Positions 26,483-34,472 of a DNA stretch of 64,000 nucleotides are shown here, piece after piece (the stretch's first letter is position 1; each line of letters starts with the position of its first letter). Source of the DNA: Chitinophagaceae bacterium (GTDB taxonomy: Bacteria > Bacteroidota > Bacteroidia > Chitinophagales > Chitinophagaceae). The notes under the pieces are model-generated. The model was not told the origin of the DNA. It made no database searches and saw only the letters and a list, made by a program, of their open reading frames with translations. A program made the position numbers and the translations under genes. Where the stretch lies: the NCBI GenBank assembly GCA_016702745.1, contig JADJDJ010000003.1, forward strand, positions 124,001-188,000, read 5' to 3'.

Positions 26483-27355
26483 TTATTGGGGCTTTGATAT
26501 ACGATCCAGTAATTTTTGCAGGGCCTGGTTAAAAGCTGCCGGCTGTTCCAGCATAGGATAATGTCCGCTGCCTTTAAGGGTTTCAATCGCAAATCCCAGC
26601 TTACAGTATTTATTCAGGGAATCGGCATTCACCGGGTACACATCACTGTTAAGCAGGAACAAAGGAAATTGTAATGCTTGCATGGCTGCCTGCTGCTGCT
26701 GAGTAAAGAAACTGTTTTCCTTCAGCACTTTTACGGCAATCTCCGGTTTCGTTTGCAGGATATCAGTCAATACCCTTTTGCGGATACTTGAATCTGTAGC
26801 AGGCTGGAACAACTCTCCTGCCATCATATTATTGACAATGCTGTCATAGCTACGGTACATCAATTCAAAGAAGGCTTCCACTTCCAGCTTCTGGGCTTCG
26901 CTGAGTATTGCCGCCGGTTGGTGCAGGTTATCAATTCCAACAATCCCTACCAGATCACCGGGATACTTTTTGGCATAATCCAGGATCAGGTCGCCGGACA
27001 TGGAATGCCCGATCAATACCAGATTTTTTAATCCCAGCTGATCCACCAGTGCCTTGATATCTGCTGAATAATTTTCAAAGCGCCAGTCGCTGCCCAATTC
27101 TTTGTCTGACAGTCCAAAACCGGGGAGGTCTACGGTGATTACCTGATAACGCGGACTAAAAAATTCAACCTGTGCATCCCAATAAGTCTGGTTAATACAC
27201 CAGCCATGGATAAAGAGCAGACTGGTATCCCCATTCCCGGTGCTGGAATAAGCAATCGGGCTATCACCTTTGATAGTGTTGTGGGTCTTTTCATCTTTGT
27301 TACCACAGGCGGATAGAAAAGCGCCCAGTATGCATATTGAAATCAAACGGTTCAT
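26483..27355 (-). CDS. Lipoprotein alpha/beta hydrolase
   Basis: Protein of 290 residues with a lipoprotein signal peptide (I-L-G-A-F-L-S-A-C, lipobox L-S-A-C). An alpha/beta-hydrolase domain follows: L-L-F-I-H-G-W oxyanion region, nucleophile in I-G-H-S-M-S-G, an Asp in the late strand (N-S-D-V-Y-P-V-N-A-D) and a catalytic His in G-S-G-H-Y-P. Likely in the periplasm or outer-membrane inner leaflet. Substrate unknown. Ten bases downstream of the next minus-strand gene, so probably the same operon. Confidence 0.87.
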   Translation of the reverse strand: MNRLISICILGAFLSACGNKDEKTHNTIKGDSPIAYSSTGNGDTSLLFIHGWCINQTYWDAQVEFFSPRYQVITVDLPGFGLSDKELGSDWRFENYSADIKALVDQLGLKNLVLIGHSMSGDLILDYAKKYPGDLVGIVGIDNLHQPAAILSEAQKLEVEAFFELMYRSYDSIVNNMMAGELFQPATDSSIRKRVLTDILQTKPEIAVKVLKENSFFTQQQQAAMQALQFPLFLLNSDVYPVNADSLNKYCKLGFAIETLKGSGHYPMLEQPAAFNQALQKLLDRISKPQ

Positions 27356-27365
27356 GACTCAGTTT

Positions 27366-27764
27366 TTATTCGGTCAGTTCTTTTTTGCACTTAGCCTTAT
27401 ACTCATCAAAACAACTTTTACAAACCGCTTCTCCCAGCAGTCTGATGCGTTTTTTTTCATTCTCTTTCCAGCCCCAGAATACCCTGATATAAATATCTGC
27501 TTCCGCTTTCAGGTGCAGATCGCCGGATGCGATATCCACCCAGCGGCGGTCATCCATGATGATATGAACGCTATCAGATTGAACCTGCCATTCCAGGCAT
27601 TGGCCGTTTTTTAATTTGAAGGAATGTCCGTTGATGGTAAAACGGATCGGGAAACCCATTTGCTGGTTATTGGGAATGGTGACGATATGTAACCTGCTCA
27701 GTTGTGAATGACCCGGAAAGGCAGCGATCAGTAAAACAAAAAGAGGGAAGAAAAATCTGATCAT
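27366..27764 (-). CDS. Small exported protein of unknown function
   Basis: Protein of 132 residues with a signal peptide (F-F-F-P-L-F-V-L-L-I-A-A-F-P-G-H-S-Q) and a beta-rich domain: R-F-T-I-N-G-H-S-F-K-L-K-N-G-Q and W-V-D-I-A-S-G-D-L-H-L. It has three Cys near the C-terminus (C-K-S-C and C-K-K). Family not recognised. Directly upstream of the hydrolase gene on the same strand. Confidence 0.7.
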   Translation of the reverse strand: MIRFFFPLFVLLIAAFPGHSQLSRLHIVTIPNNQQMGFPIRFTINGHSFKLKNGQCLEWQVQSDSVHIIMDDRRWVDIASGDLHLKAEADIYIRVFWGWKENEKKRIRLLGEAVCKSCFDEYKAKCKKELTE

Positions 27765-27827
27765 ATAATTGAAAGCGAAGATTAAAAACAGAACGGGGAG
27801 CTTTCGTTCCCCGTTCCGGGAGATAAA

Positions 27828-28331
27828 TTATCTGGCTGTGTCTTTAGCGGGTTCCAGGCTATTATCCATCGGCTGTCCTGGTGCCATCATTTCGGCCAGC
27901 TCCTTCGGATCCATGAAGACCCAATGCTCAATGGCCTTTCCATCTTTGAATTTGGTAATATCGGCGCTGGTCATGGTGGTGAGCTTCCCATCCATTGTAC
28001 CGGTAAACTTCGCCCAGGTCATTACATACTCATCATCTGCCATTTCATGAATGATGGTGGATTTCATATCCGGCATCATTTCCCGGTATTTTTTCATTTC
28101 GGCGATAATATTCTCCAGTCCTTTTACATCCCCCATCTCGCCGCCATGATCAATGGCATCTGCGGCCATGTAATCACTCATTTTGCTGAAGTCACCCGAC
28201 TCATAGGCTTTCATAATGGCGGCATTCACTTCTTTGTTCTTTTTGGCCTTTGCTGAAAGTCCACCGCCTCCGCTGCAGGAGACCAGAAAGAGGGTGCCTG
28301 CAGCCAGTAAAATCTGACAATACTTTTTCAT
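27828..28331 (-). CDS. SnoaL-like lipoprotein
   Basis: Protein of 167 residues from the ATG at 28331 (M-K-K-Y-C-Q); an ATG 18 bases upstream is possible. Lipobox F-L-V-S-C followed by a Gly run. The mature part has the SnoaL/NTF2-like pattern: I-M-K-A-Y-E-S-G-D-F-S-K-M-S-D-Y-M-A-A-D-A-I-D-H and a late W-V-F-M-D. Small-molecule binding or cyclase/isomerase function is typical of the fold, but the substrate is unknown. Confidence 0.8.
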   Translation of the reverse strand: MKKYCQILLAAGTLFLVSCSGGGGLSAKAKKNKEVNAAIMKAYESGDFSKMSDYMAADAIDHGGEMGDVKGLENIIAEMKKYREMMPDMKSTIIHEMADDEYVMTWAKFTGTMDGKLTTMTSADITKFKDGKAIEHWVFMDPKELAEMMAPGQPMDNSLEPAKDTAR

Positions 28332-28483
28332 GTTGGTTGTTTTAGACATTTAAGATAACAAATAATTGGGGCTATGCCGAACTGCGGTTTATGGCAAGCA
28401 TTAACGCTTAAACCGGACCAAATCACAGGAAACCCTCAATTTTGTTGAAGTTAAAGGCCTAAATCCCTGATACACTGTCAATC

Positions 28484-28497
28484 ATGATCAGGATCAT
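28484..28497. promoter_or_regulatory. Palindrome ATGATC-AG-GATCAT upstream of the desaturase
   Basis: Perfect 6-base arms in the 300-base gap before the desaturase gene, 135 bases from its start. Possible operator; no regulator can be assigned. The rest of this gap (28332-28631) shows nothing clear. Confidence 0.25.
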
Positions 28498-28631
28498 ATT
28501 CAGTTAAAACGGAGATTGCGGCCTTAAATGACTATCTTCACGACCTCTGAGGTAATTCGTAATAAAAAACGTTCTCATTGGACATAATATAGTTTGACAA
28601 TCCCGTTCTTCACGAATTACGTAATTACCGC

Positions 28632-29375
28632 ATGGCTCCTATTTTTATTTTTATCATTCTGCATTGGTACGTTTCATTGTTTTTTCAGTCCTTTTTCTAC
28701 CATCGTTACGCTGCCCATAATCTTTGCAGTATGTCCAGGGGCTGGGAAAAGTTCTTCCATCTTTGCTCCTTTGTCACCCACGGCACTTCTTATATGAGTA
28801 CCGGTTCCTATGGCATCATGCACCGCCTGCACCATGCCCATACGGATGAGGAAGATGATCCGCATTCACCGCATTACAGCCCGAACGCCCTTACGCTCAT
28901 GTGGAAGACCCGTAACAGTTACCAGGATGTGGTACAGGGAAGGATTCCTATTGAGGAAAAGTATACCAAGGATATTCCCGCATGGCCTGCGCTGGACCGG
29001 ATCGCACATAACTGGATTTCCAGGGTTGTATGGGCATTGATTTACGTTGGAATTTTTGTGTGGCTGAGTACGGAATGGTGGCATTTTCTCTTCCTTCCAC
29101 TCACGATTGCCAGTGCGGCATTCCAGGGACTGGTAGTAAACTGGTGGGCGCATAAATTCGGGTATGAGAATTACAAAATGACCAATACTTCCAAAAATAT
29201 CATTCCGGTTGATCTCTTCTTTGCCGGGGAAGCTTACCACAATAATCACCACAAACATCCGGGACGTGCCAATAATGCTGTTCGCTGGTTTGAAATTGAC
29301 CCGACCTACCAGATCATGCGGGTGATGAATTTTCTGCATATCATCCGGCTGAAGAAGATGACGGCTGTGGACTAA
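28632..29375 (+). CDS. Acyl-CoA/fatty acid desaturase
   Basis: Membrane di-iron desaturase of 247 residues. The three His boxes are present: H-R-Y-A-A-H (24-29), H-R-L-H-H-A-H (64-70) and H-N-N-H-H-K-H near the C-terminus. That is the stearoyl-CoA desaturase pattern (HX4H, HXXHH, HXXHH), with hydrophobic segments between. It would introduce a double bond into acyl chains for membrane fluidity. Short for the family but complete in motifs. Confidence 0.92.
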   Translation: MAPIFIFIILHWYVSLFFQSFFYHRYAAHNLCSMSRGWEKFFHLCSFVTHGTSYMSTGSYGIMHRLHHAHTDEEDDPHSPHYSPNALTLMWKTRNSYQDVVQGRIPIEEKYTKDIPAWPALDRIAHNWISRVVWALIYVGIFVWLSTEWWHFLFLPLTIASAAFQGLVVNWWAHKFGYENYKMTNTSKNIIPVDLFFAGEAYHNNHHKHPGRANNAVRWFEIDPTYQIMRVMNFLHIIRLKKMTAVD

Positions 29376-29398
29376 TCATCCCTGACAATCTTCAAAGA

Positions 29399-29417
29399 TT
29401 ATTGCCAAAGGCAATAA
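29399..29417. repeat. Hairpin TTATTGCC-AAA-GGCAATAA
   Basis: Perfect 8-base arms and a 3-base loop, 23 bases after the desaturase stop. No T run follows, so it may be a weak terminator or an mRNA 3'-end structure. Confidence 0.5.
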
Positions 29418-29425
29418 CATCATCC

Positions 29426-29446
29426 TGCGAAACTGAAAGTTTCGCA
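29426..29446. repeat. Hairpin TGCGAAACT-GAA-AGTTTCGCA
   Basis: Perfect 9-base arms and a 3-base loop, 8 bases after the preceding hairpin and 11 bases before the TATTTTTG promoter element. Confidence 0.5.
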
Positions 29447-29456
29447 GAGCGGGCTA

Positions 29457-29464
29457 TATTTTTG
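29457..29464 (+). promoter_or_regulatory. TAnnTTTG promoter element upstream of the DUF3592 gene
   Basis: TATTTTTG, exact consensus, 18 bases before the first ATG (29483) and 48 before the second (29513). Confidence 0.5.
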
Positions 29465-29482
29465 CATTTGATTTTGTGATCA

Positions 29483-29917
29483 ATGGCACTTGTAATAATT
29501 TCAGTGACCAACATGATCTACATTTACATCGCACTAATCCTGCTGGCAGCTTTTCCTTTGCTCCTCACCATCTGGCGCATGCGTCGGACAGCACGCATTA
29601 AGAAACTGGGTATACATTGTAACGGAACCATTACTTCGATCCGTTCTATCAGAATCAAAAATACCTATATTGACTCCCTTACCATTGAATACCGTGACCG
29701 CAGGACAGGCCAGCCCTTTCTGGCAAAAGCCACATCCGCCAGGGGTAAATATAACAGAGGCGACCCAATGGGAATCGCTTATTTACCAGACCAACCTTCT
29801 AAATATGCTTTAACGGATACAAAGGGCGGATTTACTTTCATGCTGGTATTTTGCATTATCATTTTCCTGTTTGTCATTTTTGCGGTGTACAAGATTGATC
29901 AAATGGTAAAAATGTGA
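29483..29917 (+). CDS. DUF3592 membrane protein
   Basis: Protein of 144 residues (134 from the ATG at 29513). It has one N-terminal membrane segment (I-Y-I-A-L-I-L-L-A-A-F-P-L-L), a beta-rich soluble domain (G-T-I-T-S-I-R; L-T-I-E-Y-R-D; Y-N-R-G-D-P-M-G-I-A-Y-L-P-D) and a C-terminal membrane segment (F-M-L-V-F-C-I-I-I-F-L-F-V-I). This layout matches DUF3592. Function unknown. Confidence 0.75.
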   Translation: MALVIISVTNMIYIYIALILLAAFPLLLTIWRMRRTARIKKLGIHCNGTITSIRSIRIKNTYIDSLTIEYRDRRTGQPFLAKATSARGKYNRGDPMGIAYLPDQPSKYALTDTKGGFTFMLVFCIIIFLFVIFAVYKIDQMVKM

Positions 29918-29922
29918 TGTTA

Positions 29923-29947
29923 TATGGTTCGTCGGAGACGAACCATA
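29923..29947. repeat. Hairpin TATGGTTCGTC-GGA-GACGAACCATA
   Basis: Perfect 11-base arms and a 3-base loop, starting 6 bases after the stop of the DUF3592 gene. Same architecture as the two hairpins at 29.4 kb, different sequence. Confidence 0.55.
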
Positions 29948-29984
29948 ACAACTTTACATTTTATTAACAGCCATTTCCCTTTCT

Positions 29985-30620
29985 TTGGACATGCACCGAT
30001 CTGCTTTATTCTCCCTTCTGTTATTATTAATCACGGCTGCTATCAATGCCCAGCAAAACAGTCTTGTTTTCACAAAGGGAAACAAACCAGAACAACGCTT
30101 CTGGACCGGGACAGAGATATCCTTTCAATCAACAGACAAATACTGGCACAAAGGAAAAATCAAAAAGCTGACCGCTGATTCCATTTACATACAACCCGTC
30201 ACCGTAAAATACAACCTGATGGGAACCGATACCATTTCCTGGCCGGTGGAGGGATATCATTTACGCGATATAGCCGCCTTACCTAAAAGGGGTTATCTGA
30301 TCAGTATGATTAATAATCAATTCCAGATCAACCGGGATGCGGGACATGTGCATTTTTACTGGATCAAGAGCGGGGTACTGTTCCGTGTAGGAGCGATGGC
30401 TTATACGGGAGTCATGTTATTTAATAATCTGAGTGATAAAAACCCGGACAAGACCGCGATTAAAAAAGGATTACTTACCGGAGCAGGTATCTATATGTTT
30501 GGTTTCCTTTTGAAGAAGATTTATAGTCCGGTTTATAAAATCGGAAAAAGGAATAAACTGAAGTTCGTTAATTATGCCACTACTCCGGCGGAAAAAAGCG
30601 TTTCACCTAAGCCCATGTAA
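29985..30620 (+). CDS. Exported protein of unknown function
   Basis: Protein of 211 residues; M-D-M-H-R or the second Met (29991) starts a signal peptide ending I-N-A-Q-Q. The N-terminal half is beta-rich (I-S-F-Q-S-T-D-K-Y-W-H-K-G-K-I-K-K-L). The C-terminal half has a weakly hydrophobic stretch (L-F-R-V-G-A-M-A-Y-T-G-V-M-L-F and G-I-Y-M-F-G-F-L-L-K-K). No family recognised. Ends upstream of a bidirectional terminator shared with dnaK. Confidence 0.75.
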   Translation: MDMHRSALFSLLLLLITAAINAQQNSLVFTKGNKPEQRFWTGTEISFQSTDKYWHKGKIKKLTADSIYIQPVTVKYNLMGTDTISWPVEGYHLRDIAALPKRGYLISMINNQFQINRDAGHVHFYWIKSGVLFRVGAMAYTGVMLFNNLSDKNPDKTAIKKGLLTGAGIYMFGFLLKKIYSPVYKIGKRNKLKFVNYATTPAEKSVSPKPM

Positions 30621-30709
30621 TCACATTGTGAGATGAAATGATTTTGTTATCCGAAAGAGGAAATATAAATCTGCTTAGCCGAAAAATTCAGAGATTTTAT
30701 TCCAATAAA

Positions 30710-30737
30710 AAAGCCCGGATATACTTACCCGGGCTTT
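30710..30737. terminator. Bidirectional terminator between the 30 kb gene and dnaK
   Basis: AAAGCCCGG (30710-30718) and CCGGGCTTT (30729-30737), with an A run to the left that serves as a U tract for minus-strand dnaK. Both converging genes end here. Confidence 0.7.
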
Positions 30738-30767
30738 ATAAAACGTTTCAATAATAGAGTAGCCTTA

Positions 30768-30796
30768 TCAACTATTCAACTTTCCAACCACTCAAC
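30768..30796 (+). repeat. TCAACNNN octamer array, second copy
   Basis: TCAAC at 30768, 30776 and 30792, with a CCAAC variant unit in register (third unit), period 8. Located just after dnaK's stop, as at 10866. Confidence 0.7.
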
Positions 30797-30804
30797 TTTA
30801 AACC

Positions 30805-32712
30805 CTACTTCACTTCCTCATAAGGCACATCCGTTACATTATCACCACCGGCTGTTGCTCCTTCCGGCTGATGTGCTTGTTCTGCACCTGGTTGTGCACC
30901 AGGTTGCTCCTGTGTTGCCTTGTACATATCCTCACTGGCCGCAGTCCAGGCCGCATTGAGTGCAGCCATAGCGGTATCAATAGCAGGAAGATCCTGTGCT
31001 TTATGTGCTTCTTTCAGTTTTTCAGCAGCCTGCTCGATGGCGCCTTTTTTATCAGCTGGGATCTTATCGCCATAATCTTTCAATTGCTTCTCGGTCTGGA
31101 ACACGAGGCTGTCTGCCTGATTCAGTTTGTCTACTTTTTCACGCTCGGCTTTATCAGTGGCTTCATTGGCTTTTGCTTCGGCCTTCATGCGTTCTACTTC
31201 ATCTTTACTCAGACCGGAACCGGCTTCGATATGGATTTTTTGTTCCTTACCGGTTCCTTTGTCTTTGGCCGTTACATGCAGGATCCCATTGGCATCAATA
31301 TCAAAGATCACTTCGATCTGCGGTACGCCACGGGGAGCCGGTGGGATATCAGAAAGGTTGAATCGGCCCAGGCTCTTGTTCTGATTGGCCATGGGGCGTT
31401 CGCCCTGAAGGACATGAATTTCCACACCAGGCTGGTTATCGCTGGCGGTCGAGAATACTTCTGATTTTTTTTGTCGGGATCGTGGTATTGCTGGGGATCA
31501 GGGTTGTCATGATACCACCCATGGTTTCGATACCCAATGAAAGCGGGGTTACATCCAGCAACAATACATCTTTCACTTCTCCGGTCAATACCGCACCCTG
31601 GATGGCAGCACCAACGGCTACTACTTCATCGGGATTCACTCCTTTATTAGGTTTCTTGCCGAAGAATTTTTCTACGAGCTCCTGTACTTTGGGGATACGG
31701 GTAGAACCACCCACCAGGATCACTTCGTCAATCTGTGAAGTGCTCAGGCCGGCATCTTTCAATGCGGCTTCGCAGGGCTTCAGACAGCGGGCGAAAAGAT
31801 TATCGGCCAGTGCTTCAAACTTCGCGCGGGAGAGTTTTTTCACGAGGTGTTTGGGCACGCCATCCACTGCGGTGATATAAGGCAGGTTAATCTCTGTTTC
31901 GGAAGAGGAAGACAGTTCCACTTTGGCTTTCTCTGCGGCTTCTTTCAAACGCTGCAGGGCCATTGGATCTTTGCGCAGGTCAATGGCTTCGTCTTTTTTG
32001 AATTCATCAGCCAGCCAGTCCATCACCACTTTATCAAAATCATCACCACCTAGGTGGGTATCACCATTGGTACTCTTTACTTCAAACACGCCATCACCCA
32101 GTTCCAGAACGGAAATATCGAATGTACCACCACCGAGATCAAATACGGCGATCTTCTGATCGTGCTTGGCTTTATCCAAACCATAGGCCAGAGCGGCTGC
32201 GGTTGGTTCATTCACGATCCGGCGAACAGTGAGACCGGCAATTTCACCGGCTTCCTTGGTAGCCTGACGCTGGGCATCATTGAAATATGCCGGTACCGTA
32301 ATCACAGCTTCGGTTACTTCATGCCCCAGGTAGTCCTCGGCTGTTTTCTTCATTTTCTGAAGAACCATTGCGGAAATTTCCTGCGGCGTATAAAGCCTGC
32401 CATCTATGTCAATTCGTACGGTATTATTGTCACCTTTTGCCACTTTATAGCTCCAATGGCTGATTTCCTCGGTCACCTCATCAAAGCGGCGGCCCATGAA
32501 ACGCTTCACGGATGCGATGGTATTTTGTGGGTTGGTAATGGCCTGGCGTTTGGCCGGGTCACCCACTTTGCGCTCGCCGTTCTTCAAAAACGCTACAACT
32601 GAGGGGTTGTGCGGCGTCCCTCGTCGTTGGCGATTACCACCGGTTCGTTGCCTTCCATTACGGACACACAACTGTTAGTGGTTCCAAGGTCTATTCCAAT
32701 GATCTTTGCCAT
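30805..32712 (-). CDS. dnaK: Hsp70 chaperone DnaK (two frameshifts)
   Basis: Chaperone of 635 residues from the ATG at 32712 (M-A-K-I-I-G-I-D-L-G-T-T-N-S-C). Two corrections are needed. One G (plus strand) is added to the G4 run at 32603-32606, giving R-T-T-P-S-V-V-A-F-L; one base is removed from the T8 run at 31465-31472, giving T-I-P-T-K-K-S-E-V-F-S-T. The ATPase signatures (I-A-V-F-D-L-G-G-G-T-F-D, V-I-L-V-G-G-S-T-R-I-P) and substrate domain (I-H-V-L-Q-G-E-R) are intact. The tail ends V-P-Y-E-E-V-K, like the usual DxxxEEVK. No dnaJ/grpE adjacent. An inverted repeat lies upstream at 32757. Confidence 0.95.
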
Positions 32713-32732
32713 AGTTAATGTATTTATGTACT

Positions 32733-32745
32733 GTTGATTATCAAC
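32733..32745. promoter_or_regulatory. Palindrome GTTGATTATCAAC in the dnaK leader
   Basis: Perfect inverted repeat, 20 bases upstream of the dnaK start codon. Could be part of the leader or an operator half. Confidence 0.3.
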
Positions 32746-32756
32746 GATTATGCCGC

Positions 32757-32782
32757 CTGACAGGAATGTGCAATTTTGTCAG
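32757..32782. promoter_or_regulatory. Inverted repeat CTGACA-N14-TGTCAG upstream of dnaK
   Basis: Six-base perfect arms with a 14-base spacer, 44 bases before the dnaK ATG. It is not the CIRCE element (TTAGCACTC-N9-GAGTGCTAA). A heat-shock regulatory role is inferred from position only. Confidence 0.4.
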
Positions 32783-32879
32783 TAAAACAGGCAAAGTCTG
32801 CTTCCACTGGCACCCGGAAAAGCAGTGGCCACACAAGATGACAGGTGAAAAATGGTAAGATACTGGTGCTGAACCCTGC

Positions 32880-33563
32880 CTATTTGAGGTTCTGTACGAT
32901 TTGGTTTTTGGTGGAGTCAATTTTCTTCATAATGTTCGAAATTGTGCTTTGCATTTTGGAAACCCGGTCCATGTATATCTGGAGGCGGATGCTGTTCATT
33001 TCACTCATTTCATTCATGGAATCCAGTTCGCGGCCCAGCTTTTCAGCCAGTGTATTGATATCCTGCCGGCTGACCGTTCTTTGATTGACGGAAGCATTAT
33101 TCTGATTGACTACTACATTTTGTTTAATGGCTGGTTTGACCAGGACCAGGTTGAATGAATCATATTGTGCAGCGCTGATTTGCTGATTATTCTTGATGAT
33201 CTCCTGCGCTTCTCTTAGTTTTTTCTTTTTCTCATTGTCGGATTTGACTTTTTCCATAATCGCACGTATATCTTCATTCGCAGATTTGGAAGCCTGCATC
33301 AGTACCAGAAAAACCAGGGCCTGAATATCTGCCTCGCCGGTAATGGAATAGATACCTGCATAGGCTTTTGCTTTTCGTCCCAGTACCTGTTGGTTCAGGT
33401 TATTGTAATTCGTATCGGCCGCGGTACGTTTGATCCAGCCAACATGCTTGCTGTTGATCTGGCTCATCGCCATACTAAAAAACTGTTCGGCTTCCGGTGA
33501 AGGTTGTTGTGCCCTGCTAAGTACAGGTAGCAAGAATAAAATACTGATAAGGATGTATCGCAT
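32880..33563 (-). CDS. Exported coiled-coil protein
   Basis: Protein of 227 residues with a signal peptide (I-L-F-L-L-P-V-L-S-R-A-Q-Q). The mature part is helical: A-R-x-rich segments, an Asn/Gln/Val stretch (K-Q-N-V-V-V-N-Q-N-N-A-S-V) and a C-terminal heptad region (L-Q-I-Y-M-D-R-V-S-K-M-Q-S-T-I-S-N-I-M-K). Family not recognised. Upstream of dnaK on the same strand with about 170 bases between, so probably separate. Confidence 0.75.
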   Translation of the reverse strand: MRYILISILFLLPVLSRAQQPSPEAEQFFSMAMSQINSKHVGWIKRTAADTNYNNLNQQVLGRKAKAYAGIYSITGEADIQALVFLVLMQASKSANEDIRAIMEKVKSDNEKKKKLREAQEIIKNNQQISAAQYDSFNLVLVKPAIKQNVVVNQNNASVNQRTVSRQDINTLAEKLGRELDSMNEMSEMNSIRLQIYMDRVSKMQSTISNIMKKIDSTKNQIVQNLK

Positions 33564-33649
33564 GGGAAAAGGTTTAGTTACTAAAGTTCCGTATTCATGC
33601 CTGTTTTAAAAAAATAAAAAACGGGGTATTCATTGTCCACCTGATCCGG

Positions 33650-33657
33650 TAAATTTG
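33650..33657 (+). promoter_or_regulatory. TAnnTTTG promoter element
   Basis: TAAATTTG, exact consensus, 15 bases before the ATG at 33672. Confidence 0.55.
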
Positions 33658-33671
33658 GATAAAACAAGAAA

Positions 33672-34334
33672 ATGGCCACTGCTGTTGCTGATAAATTCCG
33701 GATCAAAGCGGGGAATAAACTATTCACTCTCAACGCCCCGGCAGGTTTTAAAAAAGGACTGGGTAAACTCCCGGCCAATGTGCAGGTGATTGAAAACGGA
33801 AAAGCTGCAAATCAGGTACATTGGTTTGTTACCAACCAGGCACAACTGAAAAAAGAACTGAGTAAAATGATGCGGATACTGCAACCCGGTATGATTGTAT
33901 GGGTTTATTATCCCAAGGGGAGTTCAAAAATCCAGACGGACTTAACAAGGGATAAAGGTTGGGATTGCCTGATGGCAGAGGTCGACAAACTGGCCTGGCT
34001 CAATCTGATTTCATTCGATGAAACCTGGTCAGCTTTTGGTTTTCGTGTAAAAACGGAGGCTGATCAAAAAAAAGAAGCAAAACCAAAACCGGAAAGAGAA
34101 ATATTCAAATGGGCGAACTCAGCCACTAAAGAAATCATCTTACCACCTGATCTTGAAAACGCTTTTAAAAAACATAAAAAGGAAGCCGTCTATTTTCATT
34201 CACTTGCATTCAGTCACCGAAGAGAATATGTGGAATGGATTGTGACTGCTAAAAAAGAAGAAACCAGGGCCAAAAGGATTGAAGGGACGATTAAGAGATT
34301 GTCTATTCAGTGGAAGAACCCGAGGGATCAGTAG
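33672..34334 (+). CDS. DUF3052-like / YdeI-OmpD-associated fusion protein
   Basis: Cytoplasmic protein of 220 residues. Residues ~10-125 look like a DUF3052 domain (M-I-V-W-V-Y-Y-P-K-G-S-S-K-I-Q-T-D-L-T-R then D-K-G-W-D). Residues ~150-220 match the YdeI/OmpD-associated C-terminal region (E-I-I-L-P-P-D-L-E-N-A-F-K and H-S-L-A-F-S-H-R-R-E-Y-V-E-W-I, ending R-A-K-R-I-E-G-T-I). Both families are of unclear biochemical function. Confidence 0.78.
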   Translation: MATAVADKFRIKAGNKLFTLNAPAGFKKGLGKLPANVQVIENGKAANQVHWFVTNQAQLKKELSKMMRILQPGMIVWVYYPKGSSKIQTDLTRDKGWDCLMAEVDKLAWLNLISFDETWSAFGFRVKTEADQKKEAKPKPEREIFKWANSATKEIILPPDLENAFKKHKKEAVYFHSLAFSHRREYVEWIVTAKKEETRAKRIEGTIKRLSIQWKNPRDQ

Positions 34335-34336
34335 GC

Positions 34337-34390
34337 AGTCTTCAGTCGGCAGTCAGCAGTCTATCAGTCGACAGTCAGCAGTCTACAGTC
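34337..34390 (+). repeat. AGTCNNN heptamer array
   Basis: AGTC at 34337, 34344, 34351, 34358, 34366, 34373, 34380 and 34387: eight units, 7-base spacing with one 8-base step. Longest array of this family in the window. Confidence 0.9.
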
Positions 34391-34412
34391 ATCAATCCGC
34401 TCCAAAGAACCC

Positions 34413-34470
34413 AGTATCCTAATATCCTAATATCTTAATATCCCAATATCTAATACCTAATACCCAATCC
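34413..34470 (+). repeat. AATATCNN octamer and AATACC(Y) array
   Basis: Five octamers (AGTATCCT, AATATCCT, AATATCTT, AATATCCC, AATATCTA) followed by AATACCT/AATACCC units. It ends a few bases before the ATG at 34473, so the downstream gene's leader consists of repeat sequence. Confidence 0.8.
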
Positions 34471-34472
34471 CC

